Made by a program: the position numbers and the translations under genes. A stretch of 64,000 nucleotides of DNA from Sanghuangporus weigelae (lineage: Eukaryota; Basidiomycota; Agaricomycetes; Hymenochaetales; Hymenochaetaceae), in assembly GCA_033182465.1 (NCBI GenBank), contig CP137320.1, positions 1,860,001 to 1,924,000 of the forward strand. Reading direction: 5' to 3'. The notes under the pieces are model-generated. The model ran no database searches, had not been told where the DNA came from, and saw nothing but the letters and a program-made list of their open reading frames with translations. Of the stretch, positions 1 to 11,685 are shown one piece after another (the first letter of the stretch is position 1; every line of letters begins with the position of its first letter).

Positions 1-1481
1 ACATTGTGCCCGAGTGCTGTCGAATTTCAAAAAGTTAGGAGCCAAAGACAGGTATGATATATTTACTTCTTTGATAGCGAGGAAATACATCTCATATTTC
101 CTAGATCGCGATCGGAATATGTTGAGCAATTGCTAGCAGATATTGCAAGCTATTACGGCTATAATGACTTCCTGGCGGAGAAGCTCTTCCAACTCTTCCC
201 GGTCCTAGAGGTACGGTATATGAATTCAGCATTATACTATCCGTCATTATTCACCGTATCTCCTTCAGGCAATTGAATTCTTTGAGTCAAACGAGCTACC
301 TCGACCAGTCACGATCCGCACGAATACTCTCAGGACACGACGAAAGGACTTGGCACAGGCCCTTATCGCTCGCGGTGTCTCCCTTGAACCCGTCGGGAAA
401 TGGTCACCCGTCGGTCTTCAAGTCTTCGAATCCTCAGTGCCCATCGGTGCAACTCCAGAGTACCTCGCAGGACACTACATGCTCCAAGCCGCCTCGTCCT
501 TCCTTCCGGTCATGGCGCTCGACCCACAACCAAATGAGCGAGTACTGGACATGGCATCTGCACCCGGAGGCAAGTCGACATATATCTCTGCTTTGATGCA
601 GAACACCGGCGTTGTCTTTGCGAATGACTCGAATAAAGCGCGGACAAAGAGTCTGACTGCGAATGTGCATCGACTTGGGTGTAAGAACGTCGTCGTGTGT
701 AATTATGATGGGCGTCAATTTCCGAAAGTTATCGGGGGCTTTGATCGAGTACTGCTCGATGCACCGTGCAGTGGTACGGGCGTCATTAGCAAGGACGCAA
801 GCGTCAAAGTGAACAAGGTATGCCCACATATATCTCATGTACTATACACCAGAATAATCATTTTGCTGTCTCTCCTTCACAGACCGAACGAGACTTTATG
901 CTGCTCTCTCATCTCCAAAAACAGCTCGTCCTCTGTGCCATCGACAGCGTCTCCCCTTCCTCACCCACATCTCCGGGAATCGTTGTCTATTCCACCTGCT
1001 CCGTCACCGTAGACGAGAACGAAGCCGTCATCAATTACGCTTTGCGCAAGCGGCCTCACGTACAACTCCTCGACACCGGTATCCCCTTTGGTCGGGAAGG
1101 CTTCACGCGATTCCGCGGGAAGAAATTCGACCCAAGCGTAAAGCTCGCTCGCCGATTCTACCCACACGTACATAACATGGATGGATTCTTCGTTGCGAAG
1201 TTCAAGGTCGGCCGGCCGCAGAAGGGTCACAAAAAGGCTGTTACTGCAGACAAAGGAGAGGAAAAGTTGGGTGCTGTCACGAACCAGATGGACGTTGATG
1301 ATGTACAATTCAATGACGAGGAAGACAGGCCATATCTTGAAGGTTAGTTTCAAAATACTCATTCCGTGAAATCGAAAAAAAAGCTGAGGACATGCTTTCA
1401 GAGAACAAGCGACGACAGATGAAGGCCAAAGGATTGCGTCCTCTTCCACGGACTGCGCCTGCAATAAAATCAGCAGCATAG
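1..1481 (+). CDS. NOP2: 25S rRNA (cytosine-C5)-methyltransferase Nop2, 3' part
   Basis: Partial gene cut by the left edge. Visible exons are about 1-51, 105-210, 269-817, 883-1342 and 1402-1481, joined in frame to a TAG stop. The encoded part carries the RsmB/Nop2 methyltransferase core: the S-adenosylmethionine-binding stretch LDMASAPGGKST, motif IV LDAPCSGTG with its conserved Cys, and motif VI with the catalytic Cys in YSTCSVTVDENE. Family knowledge: Nop2 works in the nucleolus, methylates a cytosine in 25S rRNA and is needed for 60S subunit assembly. The tail after the catalytic domain is Lys-rich, as usual. The N-terminal half lies outside the window. The next gene converges on it from the minus strand. 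Identification is secure; the first two exon borders are less certain than the rest. Confidence 0.95.
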
Positions 1482-1789
1482 GTCTTGCTACTCTCGATAT
1501 CAGATCCACGATGTTACGCGTTTACGTTGTGCTTTCAGTTTTTATCGAATCGTTTGGGGTATTCATTACACAAGATCGAAGTAAGTATACACGTTAGAGA
1601 AGAGTCCAGCGAACGTCAATCAGTAGCGTTCATTCCGTAAAATCATAACGCAATCGTAGAGTCCTTTAGTCAAGGGTATCGTAAAGTTCCGTATCTATAA
1701 CGAGTTGAGCGTTGATTTAGTAGACTTGCTTCCTGTAGAATAGATGGCTATTAGACTTATTCTTGATGGCCCGAATGACTACGAAGTGC
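1482..1789. other. Intergenic, convergent NOP2 and short PalI gene
   Basis: About 310 bp between the stop codons of two converging genes. It should hold both 3' UTRs. No other feature was recognised. Confidence 0.6.
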
Positions 1790-2745
1790 TTACTTTCGTC
1801 TGCCTCCCCAAGCAAAGATACCACAGCACGCTCCAACACAAGATAGCCACATCAGAACGGCCGCAGCCAGAACCATCCACGTCTAATAATATCGCAATAA
1901 ATCGTTAGCTACCTCGAGGTGAAATCAGCACCAAATCAAATCAGCCACATACGCCAGTGCCCCAAGTTGCCCTGACTTGACCATCAAACTCATCATTGAG
2001 TTTATTCCGAACAACCGCCACGAAAATGACGTCGATGAGGAAGACGATCGTCGTCAGTAGCGCTGAGAGGATCGACGCGGCGAGTGTGGCGCCCGAGCAG
2101 ACGCGCGTGCCCAGACGCGGTGTCGAGCTCGAAAGCATGAATATCGCAAGGATCAGTGCGAGGAAGGCCAGACCGCATGCTGTGCAGTCCCGAATTTATA
2201 AATGACTTGGTTCCTATCTCAAACGAAAGAGAAGTGGTTACTATGTACCTATTGGATGAATGACTAGGGCAGTGGTGACAGAACGGGTGACGTCGTCTGA
2301 AATGTTATCGATACCTGCTATTTGACTGGAGAAGAGGAAGAGAGAGATGAGAATTTTCGGGTCTCCAGTGATGAAAGCAAGAAACGTACAGCGCATTCTG
2401 GACAGTCCGGTCAAAAGTAAATCCCAAATGAGGATGCGAGCATTGTGCTGCCCTATCGAAATCTTGTCCGGCAACTCTGCAAAGAGAAGTCAATAAATAA
2501 AAAAGAAATAATAAGCGGCTTGAACGAACGTACTCGACATTGATAGCATTTGTACAGTATCCCCATACACCAAACTTGACGCCGCCAGTAACTTGGACAC
2601 TAGCAACGCTTATACCCTCACTAAAGACCGCAGACAGCTTGAGCAGGTCGATCGACTTGATGATTGGCACCGAGAGGGAGACAAGCAGGAGAAGCAAGAA
2701 CGCAGCAAAAATCAAGAGAGGCGTGATAGCAGCAGCAGCGTACAT
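1790..2745 (-). CDS. Short PalI/Rim9 (SUR7 superfamily) four-TM membrane protein
   Basis: Five exons on the minus strand (2534-2745, 2390-2476, 2249-2325, 1953-2179, 1790-1882) join to 696 nt, 231 residues. The model shows the PalI/SUR7 plan: a first membrane helix at residues 1-20, an extracellular loop with the signature GGVKFGVWGYC followed by a second Cys, the segment TALVIHPI leading into helix 2, and two more helices. It ends soon after helix 4 and has no long tail. Family knowledge: Rim9/PalI proteins sit in the plasma membrane and in ascomycetes help sense ambient pH; Sur7 relatives organise eisosomes. Which role applies here cannot be read from sequence. It lies head-to-tail with a giant paralogue upstream and shares the phase-1 intron after HPI/HPL. 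Start chosen at the ATG just before helix 1; no in-frame ATG was seen further 5'. Confidence 0.85.
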
Positions 2746-3178
2746 GATGATGACCAAGAGCAGGAAGAGAAGAGAGAGAGCTGAGACTGGTGGCGAGTAG
2801 CAATATAAGAATATGGAGCTGCGGAGCGCTATATGGGCCCAGAGGCACGGTGCTAAGATAAAAAAGAACACCAAAGGACGATGTTCGCTTCGGCCCCACC
2901 CTCATTTCCAGGAAAGCGTGGTATCCTGAGCCTGACGTACGTATTCGCCACTTACACTGCACAGCCTACTTCGTTTCCCCATCTCGCGAGAATATGAACC
3001 TCCTTGCCTTGCAAGTGAATGTGGTGAACACGTTCCAAGTTATCTAATTCCCGACATCATGTTCTTGGTAAAGATAATGGAGGTTGATAAGATAATCAAA
3101 CATGCACAAATATGTACAAACAATTGGAAATGCAGTCATCTGCATCTGTAATCTTTTATACTTGAAAATGGAAATAAA
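2746..3178. other. Intergenic between the two tandem PalI genes
   Basis: About 430 bp. On the minus strand it is the 3' UTR of the giant PalI gene and the promoter of the short one. AT-rich near 3060-3180. No recognised sites. Confidence 0.5.
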
Positions 3179-6100
3179 CTAATTATAAATGTAGGCACCG
3201 CAGTATTCACAAATTCTTGTCATGTTTGTATCGCCTGGTCCGGAACCGCTTCCGCGGTCGCTGATTGTTCCAGTCTCACTATATGGTCTGTCCGACCCAT
3301 ACATCTCTGAGAAAGAAGCTTCGCATCCACTGCAGATATGATCTGTCCCGAAATTTAGTATCGCGATGCTAAAGCAAGAACTGATTTGACCTACCTGACT
3401 TTCCGACGCTTGAACCGTTTCCGCTAGGCACATAATCGTTAGAACCATTTAGTCCGGTGCGTCTTTTGGGATATTCAGTCCCGATCATGCTTTCACCTTC
3501 AACTGACGTTGACAGAGGTCGAGGCGCATATCTTTCTGGAGAAGACGAAATCGTCGAACGATTGAAGTTATCCCCAGTTTCAGACGGGAATCGTTCAGAG
3601 ACTGGTACGAATGGTTCCGAATTATCTTCTGGGTATTGCGTGACTCGATCCTCGGGAGTGTAGCTCTGGGTCTGGATGTAACTTGCCTCTTGTTCAGGTG
3701 CAGGCTGTGGTACTGAACCGTATGATGAAGCGAATCGTCCTCCTTCTGACCATGGTTCAGATCTTCGAGGGCTTGTAAACCCGCCTTCATCCACCCCATC
3801 GTAGATGGGTGATTGAGGGTCAGCGAAGTCACCTCCATCGGACAATGGTCGGTTAGACAGGCGGTCTGAAAATGGTCTGTCGGAGCCATAGTATGCTTCT
3901 CCGGCGAGCGGTTCGTTGGATACTCTGGAAGGCGAATAGACACCGTCATTCTGCGGCAATGCTGAGCGTCCTCCTGCATCTGAGCTATACTCCGTCATGG
4001 GTCTGCTGCCGAAGTTGGTCTCACGGAGGCCGTCATTAACATATGGATCATTGTCTGACCGAGAATCATAGAAAGGTTCTGCGGATCTACTCATGCCGCC
4101 TGAAGCTTGAGTCCTTCTATCGTAGCCTCCTAAACCACCTCCGAGTCCATCGTCTCCGTAAGCGTCGTCACCGGGACCAGATGCATAACCATCGGAAACC
4201 GAATAAGGACGACCGCCATCATCTACGTATGATCTTCCGGGCGAAACGTATGGATCATCCGGTACTCGGTCATCGAAGCTCCCTCGTGAATATGGTCTCT
4301 CATCGGATACGTAGTTCGCAGGAGGAGGCGAGACAGAGTTCCGATCAGTCAAATAAGCATTGTCGTCTGGCCCAGAGTTATAGAAAGGTTCATCATTGCC
4401 GCGACCCGAAATCTGAGTTACTCTATCCGAGATAGGATATTCTGTCATCCGTTGGTTACTGCCGTAGTCCCTCTCCGGTAGTCCGTCTGAGATGTACGAG
4501 TCGTTCCCTGGTTGAGAATCATATAAAGATCCTGCTGGTCTACTCATGACACTCGAAGCTCGACTTCTTCTGTCTGAGACGTAGCCTCCTAGGTCGTCAC
4601 CATTGTCTCTATACCCGCCGTCACCTGAACCGACTCTCCCGGGCCCAGGAGCATATCCATCGGAAACCGAGAAATCACGACCACCATCACCCACGTACGA
4701 TCTCCCGGGCGAAACAAGCGGATCGGCCGGTACCTGGTCATCGAAGCTCCCTCGAGAGTATGGCATTTCATCGGATCCGTAGTTTGAAGGAGGCCGCGGG
4801 ACGGAGTTTCGGTCAGTCAGATAAGCATTGTCATCCGACCCAGAGTTATAGAAAGGTTCGTCATTTCTGCCACCTGAAATCTGAGTTATTCTATCCGAGA
4901 TAGGATATTCCGTCGTCCGTCGGTCACCATAGTCTGTTACTTGAGGTTCGTCTGCGATGTACGGTTTGTCGTCCGACCGAGAAGCAAAGAAAGACTCCGC
5001 TGGTCTGCTCATAACACCCGAAGCTCGACTTCTTCTGTCCGAGACGTAACCTCCTAGGTCACCTTCACCGTCTGTATAACTACCGCCAGGTGCCGTGTAA
5101 CCACGATCACCATCGTCCAAGTACGATCCTTGACGTGAAGGATATGGACCGTTCAATCCCCGGGGATCGAAACTCCTTTGTGAGTACATTCTTTCGTTGG
5201 AACCATAACTTGAAAGAGGCCGTGAAATAGAATTGCTATCGGGCGCATAAGCAATGTCCTCTGGCCCGGAGTCATATAAAGGTCCTTCATTCACGCCACC
5301 CGAAATTTCACTTCTTCTATCCGAGCCAGGATATTCTGTCATTCGGCGGTTGCCATCATAATCCGTCACTTGATGTCCGTCGGAAAAGTGAGGCTCATCA
5401 TCTGGCTGAGACTCGTAGAAAGATCCTGCTGGTCTACTCATAACACCTGAAACCCGAGTTCTTCTATCCGAGAAGTAGTCTGGTATGCCACTGCCATTGC
5501 TTCTATAATCCGTTCTGTCCAAGCTGACTCTGCCAGGCGATGCACGGCTAGAATAATCATCAAAGGGAGAATAACGTCCTCCGCGATCGCCATTTCCCAC
5601 GGACGATCCTTGACGCGAGGTATAGGGACTTTCAAGTTCTGGCGAGATCGATCCAAAGCTCCTTCGAGAGAGCGATCTTTCGCCGGGCGCAAAGGATGAA
5701 AGAGGTCGTGAAACAGACTTCCGGTCGCTCACATACGCATTGTCCGCTGGTTCAGAATCGTAGAAAGATCCTGCTGGTCTGCTCATGGCAACCGAAGTTC
5801 GAATTGCTTCATCCGAGACGTAGCTTCTTCTACCACTTACATTGCCTGAGTGAACTCCGCTATCAGAGCTGACTCGGACAGGAGACACATAACCATCAGG
5901 AGCCGGGTAATCACGATCATCACCTTCCACATACGATCCTTGACGGGAAACATACGTAATGTCCGACCCGTCGAAACTCCTTCGAGACTGCGGTCTCTCA
6001 TCAGATCTGTAGGTTGAAGGAGGCACGGGAACCGAGGTCCGATCGTTCAAATACGGTTCCCCTTCCGCTTGAGAGTCGTAGACAGATTCCACCGGCCTAC

Positions 6101-9100
6101 TCATGATACCCGAACTTCGAGTTCTTCTATCCGAGATGTAGCTTCCTAAGTCACTTCTGTCGCCTCTGTAGTCTCCTTCAATAGGACTGACCCTACCAGG
6201 TGATACATCAGAGAAATAATCACCGGGACCTGAGTAACCTTCTTCTCGACCACCGCCTTCCGCGTACGATCCTCTGCGAGAAGCATATGAGATATCTGGG
6301 TCCTCAGCAACGAATTTGCTCCGAGAGAGAGGTCGTTCGTCGGATACATAGTTCGATACACCAGATATACTGGGACTTCGACTGACTTCTTCAGGTTCCA
6401 CGAAGGCTGACGGCACCCTTGAGACTCGGCTTTGAGAGTCATAGCGGACCGGTTCGTATTGTAAACTCCTAGACCTTGTATAACGACCAGCATTGCCGGT
6501 GCCTGACAAGTAGTCTCTATCGGACATGCTTCTAATATCATCGGGAGTTGGAGGTTCGGTGACAATGCTTGCATGGGAGCGCAAACCATTTGACACACCA
6601 CCCGATATAGGCGGCGAAGTGTAATGAGAGACAGTAGCCTCATCGTCTGAATATCGTGTATCACGTTCTTCTAGAACATAGCTGTTGATGGGACTCGCTC
6701 GCACTGGTTCAGGGTCATACGATGTAGCTGTCCGTCTTCCATCTGAGACTTCCGTCAATGGTTCCGTCCGTGAAGCGGTTGAAAGTCTGCGTTTGTCCAG
6801 ACCAGTGCCTTCGTCAACGGGTGTGAGAGGTTCAGTAATAACGCTTGCGTGTGACTGCGATCGATCTGGCATCCGGTCCGATAATGATAACCTAGAGGCG
6901 TATGTTCGCCTTTCGGTGGGCTGTTCGTCGGATAGTCTTAAGGGTGAATAGAGAATTTCATCTTCCGGAAGTACCGAACGCCGATCTGGATTTGTGTCGT
7001 ATTCTGTCATCCCGCGGTCGTTTTCATACTCGGTCTCGGTCTTTGGAGGACGCCCAGTCATATACGCATCGTCGCCTGGCTGAGATTCATATAACGACTC
7101 TGCTCCTCTGCTCATGTCATCCGTTGGGCGGGTCCTTCTGTCCGGGACGGAGCTCCCTAAGTCACTTCCGCCACTTCTGTAATCTCCTTCCACGGGACTA
7201 ACCCTACCAGAAGATACAGCATCGACAGAAGCACCCGGGTCTGAGTAACTTTCCCCTCGACTACCGCCTCCCGCGTACGATTCTCTGCGAGAAGCATACG
7301 AAATATCTGGATCCTCGGCGACGAATCTGCTTCGAGAGCCAGGTCGTTCATCGGATATGTAGTCTGACACACCAGATATACTAGGACTGCGACTGATCTC
7401 TTCAGGTTCCGTGTAGGCAGAAGGTACCCTTCGTTCTCCAGATACATAGTCTGAGATAGCAGATATGCTGTGACTACGACTGGCTTCTTCAGATTCCAGG
7501 TAGGCCGAAGGCACCCTTCGTTCACCAGATATGTGGTCTGACACCGCAGATATACTGCGGCTGGGGCTGATTTCTCCAGGTTCCACGTAAGCCGAAGGCA
7601 TCCTTCGTGCATCGGATATATGGTCTGATATACCAGATATACCAGGACTACGACTGGCTTCTTCAGATTCTATGTAAGCCGAAGGCACCCTTCGTTCGCC
7701 GGATACATGGTCTGACACACCCGATATACTGGGGCTACGACTGGCTTCTTCAGATTCCAGGTAAGCTGAAGGCACCCTTCGTTCACCGGATATATGGTCT
7801 GACACCGCAGATAAACTGGGACTACGACTGGCTTCTTCAGATTCCAGATAGACCGAAGGCAGCTTTCGTTCACCAGATATATGGTCTGACACTGCAGAAA
7901 TACTGCGACTACGGCTGATTTCCCCAGATTCCACGTAGTTCGAAGGGCCCCTCTCTGACTCCAGTTCTAGTTCTGGCTCCGATTCCAGCTCAGACCCCGG
8001 TTTACGTTCGTACGACGGAGATAGTTCCCTGTCCGCCGAACTTGGGTACAATTCGGGATCAGCTGGATCCTCTGTAATTCCACGCTCATCCAAGCTGTTG
8101 TACTCTTCAACGGGCTCCGAAGGCTCATTAACCATGCTTCCATGCGATTCCTCTGCTTCTCGTGTCTCGGTCGATAAAGGTGGTAAAGCAGACTCAGAAA
8201 CGGTGATTTCACTGTCTGGATAGCGCGAAATGGGCTCCTCGGGAACAGGTTCGGGCTCTGGTTCAGGACCATACGATGTAGCGAGTCGTTCACCATCTTC
8301 TTCGTCTGTCAATGGCTCCGTTCTCGTTGCGGATGTAATCCCTCGCTCGTCGGAGCTGTTGTATTCTTCAATGGGAGTCGGAGATTCAGTCATAACGCTT
8401 GCATTAGAGAGTGTTCGTTCTGGCGGTTCAGAATCATGAACCCGTTCCTCGGAGAGTGGTTCGTCGTGTGTCCCCGAAGGCGAATAGATGCTTTCATCTT
8501 CTGGAGTCGCCGAACGCTGAACTGGATCTGTGTCGTATTCCGTCATTCCTCGGTCATTGTCATACTCGGTCTCTGGAGGACGCGAGCTCAACTCGTCGTT
8601 TGGTCGAGACTCATATAATGACTCTGCATCTCTGCTCATGTCATCGGTGGCGCGAGTTCCTCTATCCGAGACGTAACCAGCTGCGACAAGTCCGTCTGAC
8701 ATGTATTCCGAAAGAGGTGGCGAACCGTGATCTGATAGAGGAATCTCACCATCTGAATGATGCGAAATAAGTTCCTCTGGTCCTTCGTCGACTATGGAGG
8801 CATCCCTTTCGAGTTCAGATTCTGGCTGTGGCTCGGGTTCTGGTTCAAGCTCTGTTTCTGGCTCTGGTTCCAGCTCTGTTACTGGCTCTGGTTCTGGTTC
8901 CAGCTCTGTTTCCGCTTCTCGTTCTAGCTCTGACTCCGGCTCTGGTTCAAGCTCTGTTACTGGCTCTGGCTCCAATTCTGTTTCCGGCCCTGGCTCCAGC
9001 TCTGTTTCCGACTCGGGCTCCAGCTCTGTTATTGGCTCCCGCTCTAGCTCTGGCTCTGATTCAAGCTCCGTTTCTGGCTCTCGTTCCAGCTCTGTTTCCG

Positions 9101-11685
9101 GCTCTGGCTCCAGCTCTGTTTCTGGCTCCGGTTCCAGCTCAGACTCTGGTTCAGGTCCGTACGATGGAGATAGCTCTCTGTCCTGCGAGTCAGAGAACAG
9201 TTCGTAATCAGCTGGAGCCTCTGTGATTCCACGTTCATCCATGCTGTTGTACTCTTCAACAGGCGTCGGAGGATCATCTACCATGCTTCCATGCGATTCC
9301 TCTTCCTCTCGCACCTCGTTGGATAAAGGTGGGGAATCGTACTCGGAAATGGTAACCTCACTGTCTGGATAGCGTGAAATGGATTCCTCGGGAACAGGTT
9401 CGGGCTCCGGTTCGGGACCATACGATGTAGCGAGTCGTTCACTGTCTTCTAGCTCTGACAATGGCTCTGTTCTTGGTGGAGATGTAAGCCCACGCTCGTC
9501 CATACTGTTGTATTCTTCAACGGGAGTCGGAGGTTCAGTCATAACGCTTGCATTAGAGAGTGCTCGTTCCGGTGGTTCAGAATCATAAGCCCGTTCCTCA
9601 GAGAGCGGTTCGTCGTATATTCCCGAGGGCGAATAGATGCTCTCTTCTTCTGGAGGTACCGAACGCTGAACTGGATCTATGTCGTATTCCGTCATCCCTC
9701 GGTCATTTTCATACTCGGTCTCTGGAGGACGCTCGGTCATGTATGAACCGTCGCGAGGCTGGGACTCATAGAACGACTCTGCATCTCTGCTTATGTCATC
9801 CGTAATGGGAGTCCTCCTGTCCGAGACGTATCCAGCTGCAACAGGTCCCATGTCTGAGTTAACTTCTCTATCCGAGTAGACACCATCACGGGAAGCAATG
9901 TCAGCATAATCATCGGAAACGGAGTAGCGATCTCCACGATCTCCATCCTCCAAATACGACCCTTCACGCGAGGCATATGGAATATTTGACTCCCTAACGC
10001 TACGAGTGCGTGGTCTCTCATCAGAAATGTAGTCTGAAACCCTCGCTTCACTTTCGAAGCCAGGTGTGCTGGGATCACGTCCGTAAGAATCCGCATAGGA
10101 AGGGGAAGGCGTCCGTGAAACAGCGTTCTCGGGAGCATAGCCGACCGGCACCTCTTCGAAGCTCCTAGACCTCGTATACCGACCTGCATCGCCCACTTCT
10201 GATGCATATCCTCTATCCGGCACGCCCATGTCATCATCGGATATTACATCTATGCAAAGTATATGATCAGCATTTCCAAGCGAGTCCGCTTAATATCGCA
10301 ACCTACCACTCGCGGTTCTGCTTATACGTCTGCGAAGATCATCAGAACCACTTCTGAGCTCAGATACCCGCATAGAGCGGGAGTTAGTCATGGAAGCAAG
10401 CTCAATATCGCTTTCTCTCTCGTCTTCATCTCGGCTCTTGTCTCTTCCGAAGCAAGGACAAAGTGAGGCAAGAAATCCACCTTGTTCTCCTCGCGACTGA
10501 TTATCGTCATAATCAGAATACCTGCCGGAGATGACCGGAGACCGAGTACGAGGGTTTTGAGTGCGTCTATCGTAGCTCGTCCGGGACTGCCAATCATTGT
10601 CGCGATCATCACCATAAGCTATACTTGCAGTCCGACTGCGAACATCATAGTCCGGAGTATTCCTGTCATAGGTGCTATGTACAGAGCGCAACTCGGTGTC
10701 CCTCTTGTAAGTGGATGCATCAGAGTCGTATATGTCGTCCACGGAATTTCTGGCCCGAGTTCTTCTACTGAAAGTTATGAGTTCCAACATCAGGTGCTCG
10801 GAGTTATGATATATCTTACCTTTTACTACTGAGAACGCATAACAAGATTGTGCTAATCCATAACACAATTGCTGCAACGAAGCTCAACCACGGCTGAGAG
10901 ACACGTCTCAGTAATGGATGGATACACAACTTAGATCGCACGGGACTCACAATTGCTCCAGTATGTGCTTTCATATTTTTCGCGGTACCCGAAGCTTGTC
11001 TGACAAGGGACTTCACCTCCGCAATAATTACGGCATCTACAACACATGCTGCCAACGCGAGTATGGCCGTAACCAGAGTCAGAGTGGCTGGCGCAAGTCT
11101 TAGGGATGACTTCTGTCGTGAATTTGATGTAGATTTACGTTGAAACGAAAGCTTGAAGGCGAAAGACACGGCTAAAACGAAAATAACGAAGACACCGATC
11201 GTCACTGAGGCAAATCAATCAGACACAGGCACGAGAATGAGAAGAAACACGCTGCAGTACCAAGAGGATGAATCACGAGGGCACTTGTAAATTGTGAAGA
11301 AATAGTATGTTCGAGACCAGTAAGCGTAGGTCTACAAGCATATGGTCAATTTATATGCAAGCGGGGATATAGCGGTTCCGAACGTACACGTTATCAAAAG
11401 TCCAGCCAAGCTCCGGCTTGGTGCATGGTGGATACCCGTCAACGCCATGTCTGCAGGAATGAAAATGAATTTCAGGAAATTAGTGTTGACAGGGAGGACA
11501 AGTAGCTACCGTAAGCAATATCCCCAAATACCAAATCGAATAGACCCTCCTGTGTGGTGGTCTACAAGTGTGAAGAGGCGGATTCCCTGAGCGAACGGAA
11601 CCGAAATACATGTAAGGAATAGAAGAACGAAGGCCAAGAGAATAGCTGCAGGCGCTGTGAAAGAAGTGTTGTCACGACGGCGCAT
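3179..11685 (-). CDS. Giant PalI/SUR7-family protein with ~2,490-residue repeat tail
   Basis: Eight exons (11510-11685, 11388-11450, 11261-11331, 10951-11204, 10820-10893, 10307-10767, 3395-10249, 3179-3342) join to 8,118 nt in one frame, 2,705 residues. Residues 1-212 are a PalI domain: helix 1 at about 11-31, [12 protein letters not shown] at about 46-57, SALVIHPL before helix 2 (104-121), helix 3 (141-165) and helix 4 (190-208). Residues 213-2705 are predicted cytoplasmic and disordered, rich in Ser, Arg, Asp, Glu, Pro, Tyr and Gly; 6,855 nt of this lies in one exon. A CPCFG cysteine pair near residue 317 could be acylated (inference). The last exon adds a Cys-x2-Cys ... Cys-x2-Cys pair. 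Basidiomycete PalI proteins often have long tails, but this length is extreme. Function unknown beyond family membership. The upstream start could have 5' UTR introns. Confidence 0.85.
4080..6130 (-). repeat. Degenerate tandem repeats of ~100-150 residues in the PalI tail
   Basis: The minus-strand frame repeats a module of the type [13 protein letters not shown], then Tyr-x-Ser-Asp, a varied linker, GSYVEGGDRG-like Gly/Asp-rich text, and YVSDRRTR. Anchor copies of MSRPAG/MSRPVE/MSRSAE lie near 4090, 4545, 5005, 5435, 5785 and 6105. Copies are clearly related but diverged, so the array is not recent as a whole. Borders are approximate. Confidence 0.7.
7340..7945 (-). repeat. Seven tandem 87-bp (29-residue) repeats in the PalI tail
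   Basis: Seven consecutive in-frame units fit the pattern P-S-A-Y-x-E-x-E-E-(A/I)-S-R-S-x-S-(I/L)-S-x-(V/I)-S-D-x-(I/V)-S-x-(E/A)-R-R-x. Units are about 29 residues and differ at a few sites each. A related single unit lies near 6340-6415. The close spacing and similarity point to expansion by unequal exchange. Confidence 0.85.
8800..9165 (-). repeat. Glu/Pro octapeptide repeats (TELEPEPE type) in the PalI tail
   Basis: About fifteen copies of an 8-residue unit close to T-E-L-E-P-E-P-E, that is, a 24-bp DNA repeat built from GGCTCTGGTTCCAGCTCTGT-like text on the plus strand. This gives a strongly acidic segment. The plus strand reads as Ser/Gly/Val repeats in an open frame, judged a by-product of the minus-strand codons. 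Confidence 0.8.

Noticed and set aside
8794-9207. Plus-strand open frame of Ser/Gly/Val repeats opposite the PalI Glu/Pro array
   Set aside because: It mirrors the minus-strand 24-bp repeat codons, has no splice or start context, and the minus-strand frame belongs to a much longer spliced gene.
3369-10229. The 6.8-kb minus-strand frame as a stand-alone repeat protein
   Set aside because: Good splice sites in matching phase join it upstream to the PalI exons and downstream to a short last exon; the total is a whole number of codons.
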